Shown in pieces: positions 1 to 11,135 of a DNA stretch of 64,000 nucleotides (the first letter of the stretch is position 1; each line of letters begins with the position of its first letter). The DNA comes from Leucogyrophana mollusca. Its lineage: Eukaryota > Basidiomycota > Agaricomycetes > Boletales. Position numbers and translations under genes: made by a program. Location: positions 62,001-126,000 of the forward strand of contig MU266376.1 in assembly GCA_021014945.1 (NCBI GenBank), read 5' to 3'. Below the pieces are notes generated by a model. It saw nothing but the letters and a program-made list of their open reading frames with translations. It did not search any database and was not told the origin of the DNA.

Positions 1-1960
1 GACCCCCATCCTCCTCTCAAACGGCAAGCCTCTCAAGTCCTCTCTCAAATCCTCCTGCTCCTCGCCCTCCATAACCTCCACCTCCTCCACCTCCGCATCC
101 CCCCCGCAATCGCAGTCCCCCACCCCAACAAACCACCTCCACCTCCGTGCCCGCTCCGAGCCGACCACCCCCACCCCCAAGAACGTCCACTTCCCCGACC
201 GCGACGACAACCTCACCACCGTCCGCCTCTTCAACCGCACCGCCAAGCCCGCTGCGCTCTCCTCCCCCCTCGGCGACGACACCGAGACCGAGACCGAGAA
301 CCCCCCAGACCACAACGACCGCTTCCCCTTTCCCGTCCTCCCCGCCCCGCCCACCTTCGAGATCGACCCCGCCGCGTCCTCCCCTGTCCCCGCCCAGCGC
401 CCCTCGCCGCACGCCCATGTGCACATCGAGTCCCTCGTGCTCGGCGCGGGCGCGCTGGGGCGATGCAGGCAGCAGCCCCACCTCGCCGGCACGCTCCTCG
501 TGCGCAACCTCGCGTATGAGAAGCACGTCGCCGTCCGCTTCACCCTCGACGACTGGCAGACCGTCAGCGAGGTCTCCGCACGGCACGTCGTCTCCCTCAA
601 CGCCCTCCCGGACGCCCTCGCGCACCCCTCCGCCACCCCCACTGCCTCCTCGTCGTCACACTCCCCCAGCTCCTCTCAGCGCTGGGACCGCTTCGCATTT
701 ACGATTCGTCTCGAGGACTACGCACACGCCCTCGGGTCCCGCGTCCTCTGGCTCGTCGCGCGCTTTAGGGTGGACTACACCTACCCCGGCGCCCTCGACC
801 CGCATCCCCGCCCATCCCCGCTCAGGGACACGCCCGGGCCTGGCGGCGAGTGGTGGGACAACAACCAGGGGGGGAATTATCGCGTTGGGTTCAGGGTCGC
901 GAGTGACAGCGGGGCTGGGAACGGTGTGGGCGGGACGGGGAGGCAGAGACGCGAAGCCGCGCGGAGTTCCCCTGGTGCGTTTCCTCCCCTCCACGACACA
1001 GTGATGCTGATAAACCAACTCCACACAGACCCGCTCATAACAAATACCCCGCCGCCCCAAACCCTCCGCGAGCACGCGCTGGGGCTGTTCGTGCCCTCCG
1101 CGCCGTTCACCACTTCCCCGCCGCAGTCGCCGCCGCAGGCCACGAGGTCGTCCCCGCCGTCATCACCTCCTGGCGCATCACCCACGCTCCGCGCCGGCCG
1201 GCTCAGTCTCCTCAACTACGCACCGCCGGCGCACGCACACTCGCACTCCCCCGTGTCCGTGCCGACGCACCACGTCGAGCTCTCCCCAACCCACCACCAC
1301 CACCCTCCCCAACCCCACTCCCCGCACTACCGCTACCAAAACGAGGAGGACGCGCACAGCGACGCGGAGGACGCGGACTCCCCCGCCTCGTCGACGCTCT
1401 CCACGCCGAGCGCGTCCCCGAGCACGGTCCCCCGCGTGATCATCGGCGGGCAGCCCGCGTCTGCGTATCCGTACACCGTCCCGCCCCCGTCACCGTCTGC
1501 GTATACGATCCCCGGTGCGGCGCGCGTGCAGGACTGGGAGTGGAGCGCTGCGAGCGGGGGGCTGAAGACGAATTTCAGCGGGCTGAGGGTAAGGACGAAC
1601 GGTAACGGGCACGGGACGAATGGGAATGGGGGTGAGAACAAGAGCAGGGGACTGAAGCCCCCCGGGCGCACCAGTCCGCCCTCTGGGTCGCCTACCATCC
1701 CTGGTTCCGGTTCGCCGCCGCACTCCGGTTCTCCTTCGCCACCACACTCCGGCTCCCCTTCGCCCCCTCACTCGCCGCCCAACACAGGCCCAGGACCAGG
1801 CACGACGAGCGCATTCGGCCTCGGGAGCGGCCTCCCGGGGGGGACGACGACGAGCGAGTCGCTGTACAAGGCGTTCGTGACGCAGTGGTGCTTTGCGCAG
1901 GGCCCGACTGCGCCGGGCGCGGGGGGCGGGGTGGGGCTGGAGGGCGGGGTGTTGGCGTGA
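1..1960 (+). CDS. CBM21 glycogen-targeting PP1 regulatory subunit (Gac1/Pig-like), 5' partial
   Basis: The reading frame is open from base 2, so the start codon lies upstream of the window. The visible protein opens with the SNGKPLKSSLKSS element and a KNVHFPDRD..TVRLFNR stretch, both typical of fungal Gac1-like subunits; KNVHFP is an RVxF-like PP1-docking site. The CBM21 glycogen-binding domain follows: VRNLAYEKHVAVRFTLDDW, then WDRFAFTIRL, then a GEWWDNNQGGNYRV end. By family knowledge such proteins bring type-1 phosphatase to glycogen to control glycogen synthase. A 54-nt intron at 975-1028 (GTGCGT..ACACAG, branch CTGAT) is a multiple of three, so the frame reads through it and the splice is inferred. 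The C-terminal half is low-complexity, rich in Ser, Pro, His and Gly, and contains a VIIGGQPASAYPY element. Stop TGA is at 1958-1960. Rearranged copies lie at 9420-11135 and 14015-15225. Confidence 0.85.
   Translation, partial: TPILLSNGKPLKSSLKSSCSSPSITSTSSTSASPPQSQSPTPTNHLHLRARSEPTTPTPKNVHFPDRDDNLTTVRLFNRTAKPAALSSPLGDDTETETENPPDHNDRFPFPVLPAPPTFEIDPAASSPVPAQRPSPHAHVHIESLVLGAGALGRCRQQPHLAGTLLVRNLAYEKHVAVRFTLDDWQTVSEVSARHVVSLNALPDALAHPSATPTASSSSHSPSSSQRWDRFAFTIRLEDYAHALGSRVLWLVARFRVDYTYPGALDPHPRPSPLRDTPGPGGEWWDNNQGGNYRVGFRVASDSGAGNGVGGTGRQRREAARSSPGAFPPLHDTVMLINQLHTDPLITNTPPPQTLREHALGLFVPSAPFTTSPPQSPPQATRSSPPSSPPGASPTLRAGRLSLLNYAPPAHAHSHSPVSVPTHHVELSPTHHHHPPQPHSPHYRYQNEEDAHSDAEDADSPASSTLSTPSASPSTVPRVIIGGQPASAYPYTVPPPSPSAYTIPGAARVQDWEWSAASGGLKTNFSGLRVRTNGNGHGTNGNGGENKSRGLKPPGRTSPPSGSPTIPGSGSPPHSGSPSPPHSGSPSPPHSPPNTGPGPGTTSAFGLGSGLPGGTTTSESLYKAFVTQWCFAQGPTAPGAGGGVGLEGGVLA
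975..1028 (+). other. Predicted in-frame intron of the CBM21 gene
   Basis: It has a GTGCGT donor, a GCTGATAA branch-like site and an ACACAG acceptor. Its length of 54 nt matches the other introns in the window. Retention would add 18 codons without a stop, so the sequence alone cannot prove removal. Confidence 0.6.
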
Positions 1961-4900
1961 GTTTGCGTTTGCGTTGGGGTGAGTTTGGGGTTGGGGTGCG
2001 TGTGGGTGTGTGGGTGTGTGTGGGTGGAGGGGGTGCGTATGGGATGAGAGGGAGAGAGCGGAGAGGGAATGCGGTGAACAGGTGAGCAGGACGGCGCTGC
2101 CGAATAGGCGGGGTGTTAACGTGGTTTTCTTTTTCTTTTGGCTCTCAGGGTCGCCCAGGGGCACTAAAAGAACGCACGCACGCTACGGGTGTTCGGTCAC
2201 GACTCGTCACGATAATTTATGATCATTTACCCACCCACCAAACACGAACCCAAAATTCCCTCTCCCTCGACACGGAAACCAAAATAAACCGAATGCCTTG
2301 GGCGTGCGCGCGTTTGCCCGCTAGACCTCCGTCATCCGTCACCCATCACCCGGCATCGACTCGTTTGGCTATATCTCGGCTTCTGATTCTGAATCCAGTG
2401 TACCACCACCACCCGCATTTTTGCTCGATCTGATATCTATCTATTTATCTACTGTCGGTTTGGTCTTTTTTGGTTTTTTCGTTCTTTCGCTGGAGTCAGG
2501 ACATGCCATGGGTTCTAACCACACCACTCGCCTCCGCTACTTACGCTCTACCCCTACCCCTCCCTCGTCAACCGAGCCCGCTTCGTCTACCTTTATCACA
2601 TCATATCATATCATATCAAAAGCGGGACGTACTCCGCACCCCCTCACATACACATACTTACCCACACATCCACATATCTTCGCTTCTCTTCACTCCGTCC
2701 GTATATCTGTTGTACGCGTGTGTATGATACGTGTACACCCGACCCCGCTCGTCTCGTCTTGTTTATTGATACTATGGGCACTTCATGGGATTATTTTGTT
2801 TTTCTTTGTCTTTTTGCATATACACTGGCTTGTCAATGGGACGCTGCTGGCTCATCATTGGTATTAGGGACTTGGGATTTGGGAATATATATGTTATATT
2901 CGCTGGAATTCTCGTCATTGTGGTGTGGACCGGGAAAGCTCGATTATTATATTTTGAACAAGGGCCACGGTTAAACCAGATGATTGACGTGCAGTTGGCC
3001 ACCTAGCTAGCCATGCATATTTTATCAAACCGACGCTGACGATCGGCGAGCACCCGTGCCCCATCCATAGCTAGTCTGACCAGATCCGAATGAAGATATG
3101 CGATATGCGTTCCTTAGCCCCATCCGCAGCTCTCAACTCCTCTCTTCCGACATCAGCACGGTACGGCAATGCATGATAAGGTGGACAAGCCCAGGCTGAC
3201 GAGCACCCCACCCAAGGACGAGGGTCCGAGACGGGCACCCTAATCGATGGAGGCGTCCTGCCCAACGTGATCGACGACGATAAGGAGTCAGGACAGAAAT
3301 TGATTGAGTCCGATCGTCTGATTCAATTCAATTCAATTCAGATTTCGATTTCGATTTCTCATATGTGGACTTCGGAGTCGAATTTTGTGAGGCTTCGGAG
3401 CTGAATATAATAATATAAGAGGCTTCGCGAAGAAGGGCGCCTGGGACGTGCTTCATATGATATCGCAAGAAGAAGAGAACTTCTTCTACGTCCCAGCCGA
3501 TCGATTCATGTTCTTAGCGAGTTCTGGCTGCGGCCGACTGGCCAAGCTCTTGATGCGGCTGAGACTGTGATCTTGAAATGAATGGATGGGTCGATTGGGG
3601 TACGTCCCATGGCATCCACGGCGGCCAGGTACTACCTATGCTAGGTGCTTCTTAAGTTACAATGAGAATCAGAGTCAGTGCGACCGGGACGTGATATCGA
3701 CGCAGAACGATATGATACACGTTCGTCCTCACTCCACTCCCACCTCATTCGCCCATTGCCGATCAACCAGAGTCATATACTAGTCACATACACTCATTCG
3801 TCCATGTCACGGCCATGCATGGATAATATAGGCGCAAAGTCGCCCCCCTTTGTGATCACGTTCGTTCATATGCGCGCCACCGTGCCCAATCAGCGGTGCT
3901 GTGCAGTGTACCCTCGCAGTACCACCTTCTTTGCACAAGGACATGACATATATATGCGGCATGCATTGTTCGATGAACGGGGTGTATTATGGATACCTTG
4001 ATTCTTGATGGATATGTATGCATGCCTGCCCTGGAGACGGGGGGGCGAATACCTATACTTTAGTATAGGCACCGCCGATCTCGGATGCAGGCGAGGGCTA
4101 AGAGCGTCGAGCTTCGAGGATTATATACGCGCACATGCACATGCGCATGAGAACAAAGAGCAAATGTATGCACGATAACGACGCACAGCACTCACCGAAC
4201 CATCATATTCATTCTCTCATCATCACATCACCACCACCACCTTCCACCGCGAAGTCGAATCAAGTCCAAGGCCCCATGACCACGCGCCCCCTCCCCAAAT
4301 CGGCGACCCCCGATTGGCTCCTCCGAGGCTGTTGTGAATATAGCCCCAAAATGTCGAATATAGCGAGGGGTAATCAAATATATATAGCCCGAGGTGCCCA
4401 ATTCAACTGGGGGATTGTCGATTATAGCGAGGTCGCTGAATGGATCCAGGAGAACCCCCAATTACAGCTAGCACCATCGACAGCTGTATAGCCACTGAGA
4501 TGATAGGTTGCCTATCAGCCAGCGGCCGCAAAGATCACTTGAGACTGAGTTATACATAGCCCGCGCGCGACCAATAGCGAAACCGTACCGTTGGCGGGGC
4601 CTGGAGATATGAATACAATACAGTCCCAGAATCAGAACCACCAGAACCAGGACCGTCAGCGCGAAAATCCAGCGTGTCGGTATCGGCGTGTGTCCCCCCT
4701 GAGCGACCGTCGCACACCTCGAGTTGGCGGCGCAGTCGCTCTGACCTAAATAGGCGTCGGGGCCGCTCTAGCCTGGACGCAGCGGCTGCATTGGGCACTC
4801 GAGAGATCGAGGGTGCGTGTGCGGCACCGAGCGGAGTGAGGGGATAGCGGCGGAGGCAGAACCCAAAATTCCATCAGCAGAGCAAAATTGAAATAGCTCC

Positions 4901-5640
4901 GAGCACCAGCAGACCGGTAATCAGACCTTGACTACCCTCCCTAAAATTTGCAATACATGCGACGCCACAGGTCCCAGTCGTGATAAGGGCGAGTGTGCAG
5001 TCACGGGGGCAGGGAGTCGACGCAGCGTCCAGTGGTTACTCTGGGCGTGACCGCGGAAATGGCGGCGGGGGTTAAGGTGGGCAGCCTGGGGTTTGGCTGG
5101 AGGCCGAGATGGATAATGTGCCACCTTTCATGAAACATGTCAAGCATGACACAGAACCGACGAGCCACGAGACACGGCGGCCAGTTAAATCGTTCCCTGT
5201 TCGAAAATCTCCTAGGAAGGTGTTGAAAACCGACGAACGAAGGTATCCTATCTCCCAAAAGCAACAGAGACATGGCCATGCTGCGAACAGCCATTGTGAC
5301 GCAACTTGCTGGGAAGTGCGAGAAGGATTCTACCACGCAATGTCAGCCCGGGGACAGTGGAATATATCGGGGAAATAAAGCAGATGTGCTTACCGGAAAA
5401 CGCAAGTCAGTTCTCTTCAATGGCTTCAGTGGATCTCTCCACTGATGCCGGAGTTACACGTTGACATTTGATCTATGGACGTAGCAGCCCGAAGTTGATT
5501 GGCATGCATATGGGCGGCACCGAGCGGAGTGAGGGAAAGCGACGGAGGGAAGTCACTACCAGTAGCCAGCCGCAACGAATGAGTTCCACGCACGGGATCC
5601 AGCCGTCGCACCAGTGACATGTATCCGCTCCCATCGGTTC
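1961..5640. other. Gene-poor region downstream of the CBM21 gene
   Basis: No coding pattern was recognised in these 3.7 kb. The first few hundred bases are a GT-rich 3' flank. There are short tandem repeats: a TCATA-type run near 2597-2618 and an ATTCA-type run near 3322-3342, followed by a TTTCGA run. An AT-rich patch at 4335-4440 repeats the word TATAGC. A 22-bp word (GCGGCACCGAGC..) occurs near 4821 and again near 5514. Positions 5385-5480 resemble part of the upstream segment of the F-box cassettes (TTACCGGAAAACGC), so the duplicated array frays into this region. Confidence 0.55.
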
Positions 5641-5644
5641 AACG

Positions 5645-8600
5645 CTGAAAGGTTCGATAATGACGCAGGGCCTATCAAAGAGTACCACGGAAGCAGAGCC
5701 GACGCCTGCGGTTTGACTTGCAATAGCTGTTGCTTCCGACATCCACCACACCGGTGCCACGCAGGGGTCAGGGTGAAGAAGCAGCGGTGTTGGTTTGAAA
5801 AAGGAAGGATGATGCCTTCCACGAGAGCTGGCCGACCACGACGCATCACGGGACAGTGAGGGCCACTAATCCTGTGCTAACATCCGCAGGACCTCACGAC
5901 ACGATACCAAACCCCATGCGCACGAGGTCGCCAGGGCATCAGCATCAGAAGTGCAGAGCGCCGCAGAGCAGAAGGATGGCTCCTCTGCGCCCAAAACGAG
6001 CAGGAGATCAACCATGAGCCATGCACTCGCGAAATGGGGCCCGTCGGAAATGCACCCAAATGCGCTATTAGAAACCCTTGCACGTCGAAACGCCTGAAAA
6101 GACGCCGGAGCTGGAGAGATGCAAGGGTGATGTTAGTGGAAACATATCACGACATGCTGATTTGGCGCGGACAAGAATAGGCGGGCTTACCGGAAAACGC
6201 AATCAGTTTGCCACGCACGCCGGAGCTATGTATTGACAATTGATACAAGACCGTGGTGCTCCTTCGAACTCGAACAACAATGAGCTCATACGGAGTTCAT
6301 ACGGAGCTCTGATGCGATGTCAAGGTCGAGGGATTTACGCCGTAGGATGATGGTTGCCCGAAGCAGCTGCAAGCCCCCGGCGAAATCTGTAATCTTGCTT
6401 GCTGTATTGGATCTCTTGCGACTCAGCCGATTCGTTGACGGAAGTATAATTGGCGCCACGAGGAGCACCTCCATTGATGTCAACTGTGTCCACTTCACCA
6501 CTGCATGCATCGTCAAGCCTGAGCGTAACCGGTGGGCCTCGGGGTAAAGCTGACTTTCGTTTTGAACAGTCGATTTTCGTGGAGTTGACATCATACAAAG
6601 CCTGAAGCCCGATGGAAATGACAAAACGAACGCCATGATGATGGCGGTTGGGTGTTTGATCGCAGGATCCGTGTCGAAACGCTAGGAAATGCCTCATTGC
6701 CGATTCACGGACCTGCGACAGGATCCAAGTGCCAGTGGATATTGAGCGGGTCCATCAGCCAACCACCCTGAGAAAGCTGAGGAAGCGCACCGGTGTCCAG
6801 GACCGAGAGTTCGTTCGTTCAGTCAGGTTCAGTCTCGGACTTCAAGTGGATCATGCTGTGCCTTTGCACATGGATCGTGGTTGAGTTTTCGTATATTCTT
6901 CGTCGTCAACGCTTTGAGACGGTCATCTAACTTCCCCCCCCCCAATCGAGAGTACTTACACCAGTTCTCTCGATCTTCGTGAGACACCCTTGTGTGCGAC
7001 TGCTACGCACTCGTCAGCGTGCAAAGCAGACTGTCAGATCATGCATCACTGTTTCCGCATTCCGGAGCTTCGACAGCAAATCTTCTCGACAGTATACTCT
7101 AGCGACGAAGAAGATGGCCTGAGACGCAGGCACGATTCAATATTCCTCCAGTGGCCGAAGCCCATTAATCCAAGTTCTCGCCAGACTCTCGCTGCCCTCG
7201 CGAGAACGTGTCGCGACTTCAGTGAACCAGCTCTGGATATCTTATGGGCTAGGTTGGACTCACTAGAGCCGCTGGTCCTCCGTTTCCCTGATAACATTTG
7301 GTCGGTGTCGGATGAAGGGGTCATTGTGAGCCTTTAAAACTCACTATGAATTACACGACTGTCATTCTAAGTTACCTTCTAGGAACTGGAAGAACCCATT
7401 CTCGCCGTAGCTTGGCGTAAATTCCAGCGTCACGCTCATCGCGTCCGTGCGCTCGGCAGCGCTTCACCGCTGTTTGGCAAGATGAGCAAGGATTTCATAA
7501 TCGCCCTCGGCTGCTCCCCTTCGCGGGAGGGCTTGCTCCCTAACCTTCAAGAGCTATATTGGGATGACCACCAAGGCGATGATCTGTACCCTTTCATGCG
7601 CTATTTCCTCAGCCCGAGCCTACGCTCTATCCGGATTTCATCCTACACGTGCACAGTTGCCCAGTGCTCGATGGTGTCTTCTATTGGCTCTATCTGTCGA
7701 GAGTTGGAAATATTTGAATGTTGTTCCACTTCTGGACGCACTCACGCAGACGTGCTGGACGCTATTTCGGAAGATGACTGGCATCTAATGGATAGTCTTC
7801 GGGCACTCAAGATCATCAGTCCATTCCGGATACCAGACTGTAACTTGCCACACAAATTGAACAGCTTGAGTGTGGAACTTATTCCCGAACAGTGGAGCAT
7901 TCACGGACCCCAACGCATGGAGACCCTTGAAAATTTGGAGCTTCGCTCCCCAACCCTGTGGCCCTGCACACAGTTCGTCCAAAGACTAGAGGCTCCGCTC
8001 CTCCGCAAACTCATTGTAGACTGCGAAACCCATTCGCCAGCAGCAGCAGTAGGGAAATTATTCACCTCGTTGCAATCCCAATTCCCACGTAGCAGCGTGG
8101 AGAGCATCACAATTAAAGTGGGCAAACCCCGCCCCAGGAATGGCGACGAGTACCCTTGCACCATGCAAATTATAAGGCCACTACTGTCTTTCTCTCTGCT
8201 CAAAGAACTCCATCTCGACCTCCTCAACATGTTACATATAGACGATATTGACCTGCAAGAAATCGCTTCTTCCTTGCCCAGTATCGAAAGGCTCAATCTC
8301 GGGACTAGATATTTCTGGGAGGAAACACCGAAACTCACCCTGAATGGACTCATCGTTCTACTCACACACTGTCCGCAGTTGCGGAAGCTGGGGCTAGTGA
8401 TTGATGCAACAGTCTTGGATCCTGTCACTCAAGAAAAGCCTGGAGGAGGTGTCATGAATACTACCATCACCACGCTATCCGTGGGCTGTTCGAAGATTCA
8501 CGACCCTACCAAGGTAGCGGTGTTGTTGTCAGCCATCTTGCCCTCTCTCAACAGAATCGTCGTCGAGACATTTCCACGTCAGAATAGTGATCGGGAGGCC

Positions 8601-9415
8601 CGACAGGACAAATGGAAGGAAGTTGTGGAGCACGTCCAGTTATTTGCCAAAACTAGGGGACAAGAGGGGCAGAAACACGGGGCGGAGTCGTAGAGTCGAC
8701 AGCGACGAGTTTAATGCGGTTGACCTGTTGGGTTTATCGAGGTTCTGTTAGGGATTGCGTGCATAAAACAGTATTAGTCGCTGTAAAAATTACCGGAGGG
8801 ATATCCAACTGGTTACTGAACAAGGTGTTCAGATACCGCTCACGGATTGGGCTTATGGGTAGTACAATACTTTCCAGTCGCATATTGCGGTTCGTTTCCG
8901 GCAGATGCTGTCTGGCTGAAGGTTGGCTTGCGATTGCTTGTGGACGCATGTGGGACCGGGTCCACGATGGACGCACCAGTAAGTTTGTTACTGCCCCTGG
9001 ACAAACAATCATTTCTTCCATCCGCGGCCAGCAAGGCACATGCTTCTCAACTTCTGATGAATTGAGTGAATTCGCCGGAGTCGCCGCTAGTAACCTGGAG
9101 GGGATCAGAACTGGAGGAAAGAATATGACCACAACCGTCTCACTAATCGTGGGCCAGAATGATGCTAAGTGCTGAAACTCCGTGCCCGTATACTTTGTCG
9201 TTGACATGTTAGTCTCTGGTTGGAAGAGACTCGGTTGCAGGCGTATGGTAGCTAAGGAGGCATCACAAGGCAGCCTCAAGGAGGATTGCAGTTGACGTCA
9301 GAGCCATATACCGCCCATGATGCACTTGGATCCAGTCGTCACGATGTTCCCGTGCTTCTGGATTACTGGAAAGAAAGTAAAGCAACGACGGTCGAGAATT
9401 ACTGCGTCGCGGATG
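5645..9415 (+). repeat. Duplicated F-box cassette, copy A
   Basis: This is one of three related segments (see 11143 and 16143). In order it holds about 1.3 kb of conserved non-coding upstream DNA starting at GGCCTATCAAAG, an F-box/LRR gene, and a roughly 700-bp downstream tail ending near GTCGAGAATTACTGC. The same order recurs in the other copies with many substitutions and small indels. The left end meets a degenerate COX6-like sequence near 5600-5640. The right end abuts the inverted CBM21 copy at a GGATGCGCTC word. No terminal inverted repeats or target-site duplications were recognised. Confidence 0.8.
7041..8693 (+). CDS. F-box/LRR-type protein, cassette copy A
   Basis: There are two exons, 7041-7325 and 7383-8693, separated by a 57-nt intron (GTGAGC..TTCTAG); the product is 531 aa. 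The start at MHHCFRIPELRQQIF is the usual opening of this Agaricomycete family; upstream in-frame ATGs are not typical of it. Residues about 45-80 form a degenerate F-box-like helix pair (LAALARTCRDFSEPALDILW). The rest has the irregular leucine-rich pattern of the family (for example LPNLQELYW, LRKLIVDCE, LLKELHLDL). By analogy it would be a substrate receptor of an SCF ubiquitin ligase, with unknown substrate. The frame is fully open, and it is the closest relative of copies B and C. Confidence 0.75.
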
Positions 9416-9419
9416 CGCT
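8694..9419. repeat. Downstream tail of cassette A
   Basis: This non-coding stretch is matched in copy B at 13849-14000 plus 15237-15800, and in copy C at 19168-19660. Shared landmarks are TTGCGGTTCGTTTCCGGCAG (8887-8906) and GTCTCTGGTTGGAAGAGACT. It sits immediately before the inverted CBM21 copy. Open frames here are short and not conserved between copies. Confidence 0.6.
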
Positions 9420-11135
9420 CTGGTGAACGGCGCAGAGGGCACACAGCCCCAGCGCGTGCTCGCGGAGGGTTTGGGGCGGCGAGACGGTTGCTATGAGCGG
9501 GTCTGTTTCGAGTTAGTTTGTCAACACCACTGTCAACATCACTGTCGTAGTACAGGGGGAAAACGCACCAGGCGAACTCCGCGCAGCTTCGCATCTCTGC
9601 CTCCCCGTCCCGCCCACACCGTTCCTAGCCCCACTTGCGACCCACTATCACTCGCGACCCTGAGTCCAACGCGATAGTTCCCCCCCTGGTTGTTGTCCCA
9701 CCACTCGCCCCCAGGCCCGGGGCGTCCCTGAGCGGGGAGGAAGGGCGGGGAACGGGTCGAGGGCATCGGGTAGGTGTAGTCCACCCTGAAGCGCGCGACG
9801 AGCCAGAGGACGCGCGACGTGAGGGCGTGTGCGTAGTCTCCCAGGCGGATGGTGAATGCGAAGCGGTCCCAGCGCTGGGAGGAGCTGGGGGAGTGTGACA
9901 ACGAGGTGGCAGCGGGGGAGGGGGGCGCGAGGGCGTCCGGGAGGGCGTTGAGGGAGACGACGTGCCGTGCGGAGACCTCGCTGACGGTCTGCCAGTCGTC
10001 GAGGGTGAAGCGGACAGCGACGTGCTTCTCATACGCGAGGTTGCGCACGAGGAGGGTGCCGGCGAGGTGGGGCTGCTACCTGCCTCGCCCCACGGTGCGG
10101 CTGGCCAGCACGAGGGACTCGATGTGCACGTGGGCGTATGGCGAGGGGCGCTGTGCGGGGACGGGGGAGGACGCGGCGGGGTCGATCTCGAATGTGGGCG
10201 GGGCAGGGAGGACGGGAAAGGGGAAGCGGTCGTCGCGGTCTGTGGGGTTCTCGGTCTCGGTCTCGTTGTCGCCACGGTCGGGGAAAAGGACGTTCTTGGG
10301 GGTGGGGGTGGTGGGTTCGGAGTGGGCGCGGAGGTGGAGGTGGTTTGTTGGGGTGGGGAACTGCGATTGCAGGGGGGAGGCGGAGGTGGAAGAGGTTATG
10401 GAGGGCGAGGAGCAGGACGATTTGAGGGAGGACTTGAGAGGCTTGCCGTTTGAGAGGAAGATCGGGGCCGACTTTTCGCGGGAGAGGAGTGGGTGCGGGG
10501 AGCACGAGAGTTGATCGAGCGGGGAGGAGGAGCGAGGGAAGGGGACGGTTGCCGGGGGCTGGCTGGTGTCCAGCTTGAGATTTGGGCATGACCGCTCGTT
10601 GAAGGACGAGGACTCGTCTCCTCATCCAATCTGATGTGGAAGTTTGCGGCAGAGGACGACGACGACGGAGCACCGAGATAACCCCCATTCCCATTCCCAT
10701 TCCATTCGCCCCGAGCCCCCCTGCCGTCCGTCCGCACCCTCAGCCCGCTGAAATTCGCCTTCGCCCCCCCGCCCGCGGAGCTTCACTCTCAGTCCTGCAT
10801 GCGCCATGCCGGCGGCGTATACATGGACGTGGGAGGGTACGCGTACACGGGCTGCCCACCGATGATCACGCGGGGGACCGTGCTCGGGGACGGGCTCGGC
10901 GTGGAATGCATCGACGAGGTGGGGAAGTCCCCTTCCTATTCCCCACGTCCTCCCTGCCGTTGTGGTTGTGATAATGAGGGGCGTAGGAATGGGGGTGGTG
11001 GTGGTGGTGCGTCGGGGAGAGCTCGACGTGGTGCTACGGCACGGACACGGGCGGATGTGAGTGCGTGCGTCGGAGATGCGTAGTTGAGCAGACTGAGCCA
11101 GCCGGCGCGGAGCACAGGGTGCGTGGGGGATGCGC
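9420..11135 (-). pseudogene. Permuted, inverted copy of the CBM21 PP1-subunit gene
   Basis: On the minus strand this DNA matches the gene at 1-1960, but the order of the parts is rotated. Read along the minus strand, 11135-10680 corresponds to the C-terminal half of the gene (LSLLNYAS.., then the IIGGQP region, ending near GGGAATGGGGGT). It is then fused to an N-terminal portion at 10640-10430 whose counterpart lies outside the window. That runs on through SNGKPLKSSLKSS, the VHFP element and a CBM21 domain (about 10050-9650; NLAYEKHVAVRFTLDDW and GEWWDNNQGGNYRV are readable) and stops at 9420 near LREHALGL. The break at both outer ends carries GAGCGCATCC. The CBM21 frame is still open, but the rotated order makes a normal product unlikely. 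Confidence 0.75.

Noticed and set aside
17..625. Gly/Val-rich open frame on the minus strand
   Set aside because: It is the antisense shadow of the CBM21 gene, created by strong codon bias; the plus frame holds the known domain.
147..1004. Pro/Ser/Thr-rich plus-strand frame
   Set aside because: It overlaps the CBM21 frame in another phase; composition is that of a shifted GC-rich coding region.
2113..3006. Several short plus-strand frames after the CBM21 gene
   Set aside because: They are low-complexity, mutually overlapping, have no splice-supported structure and match no family.
3320..3360. ATTCA and TTTCGA short tandem runs, considered as a satellite or CRISPR-like array
   Set aside because: The units are only 5-6 bp with no spacers; an ordinary microsatellite, and the organism is eukaryotic.
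5109..5378. 89-codon plus-strand frame
   Set aside because: No motif or homologue recognised and it is not conserved in the other cassette copies.
10029..10700. Arg/Pro-rich minus-strand frame
   Set aside because: It is an out-of-phase reading of the permuted CBM21 copy; the CBM21 motifs are in a different frame.
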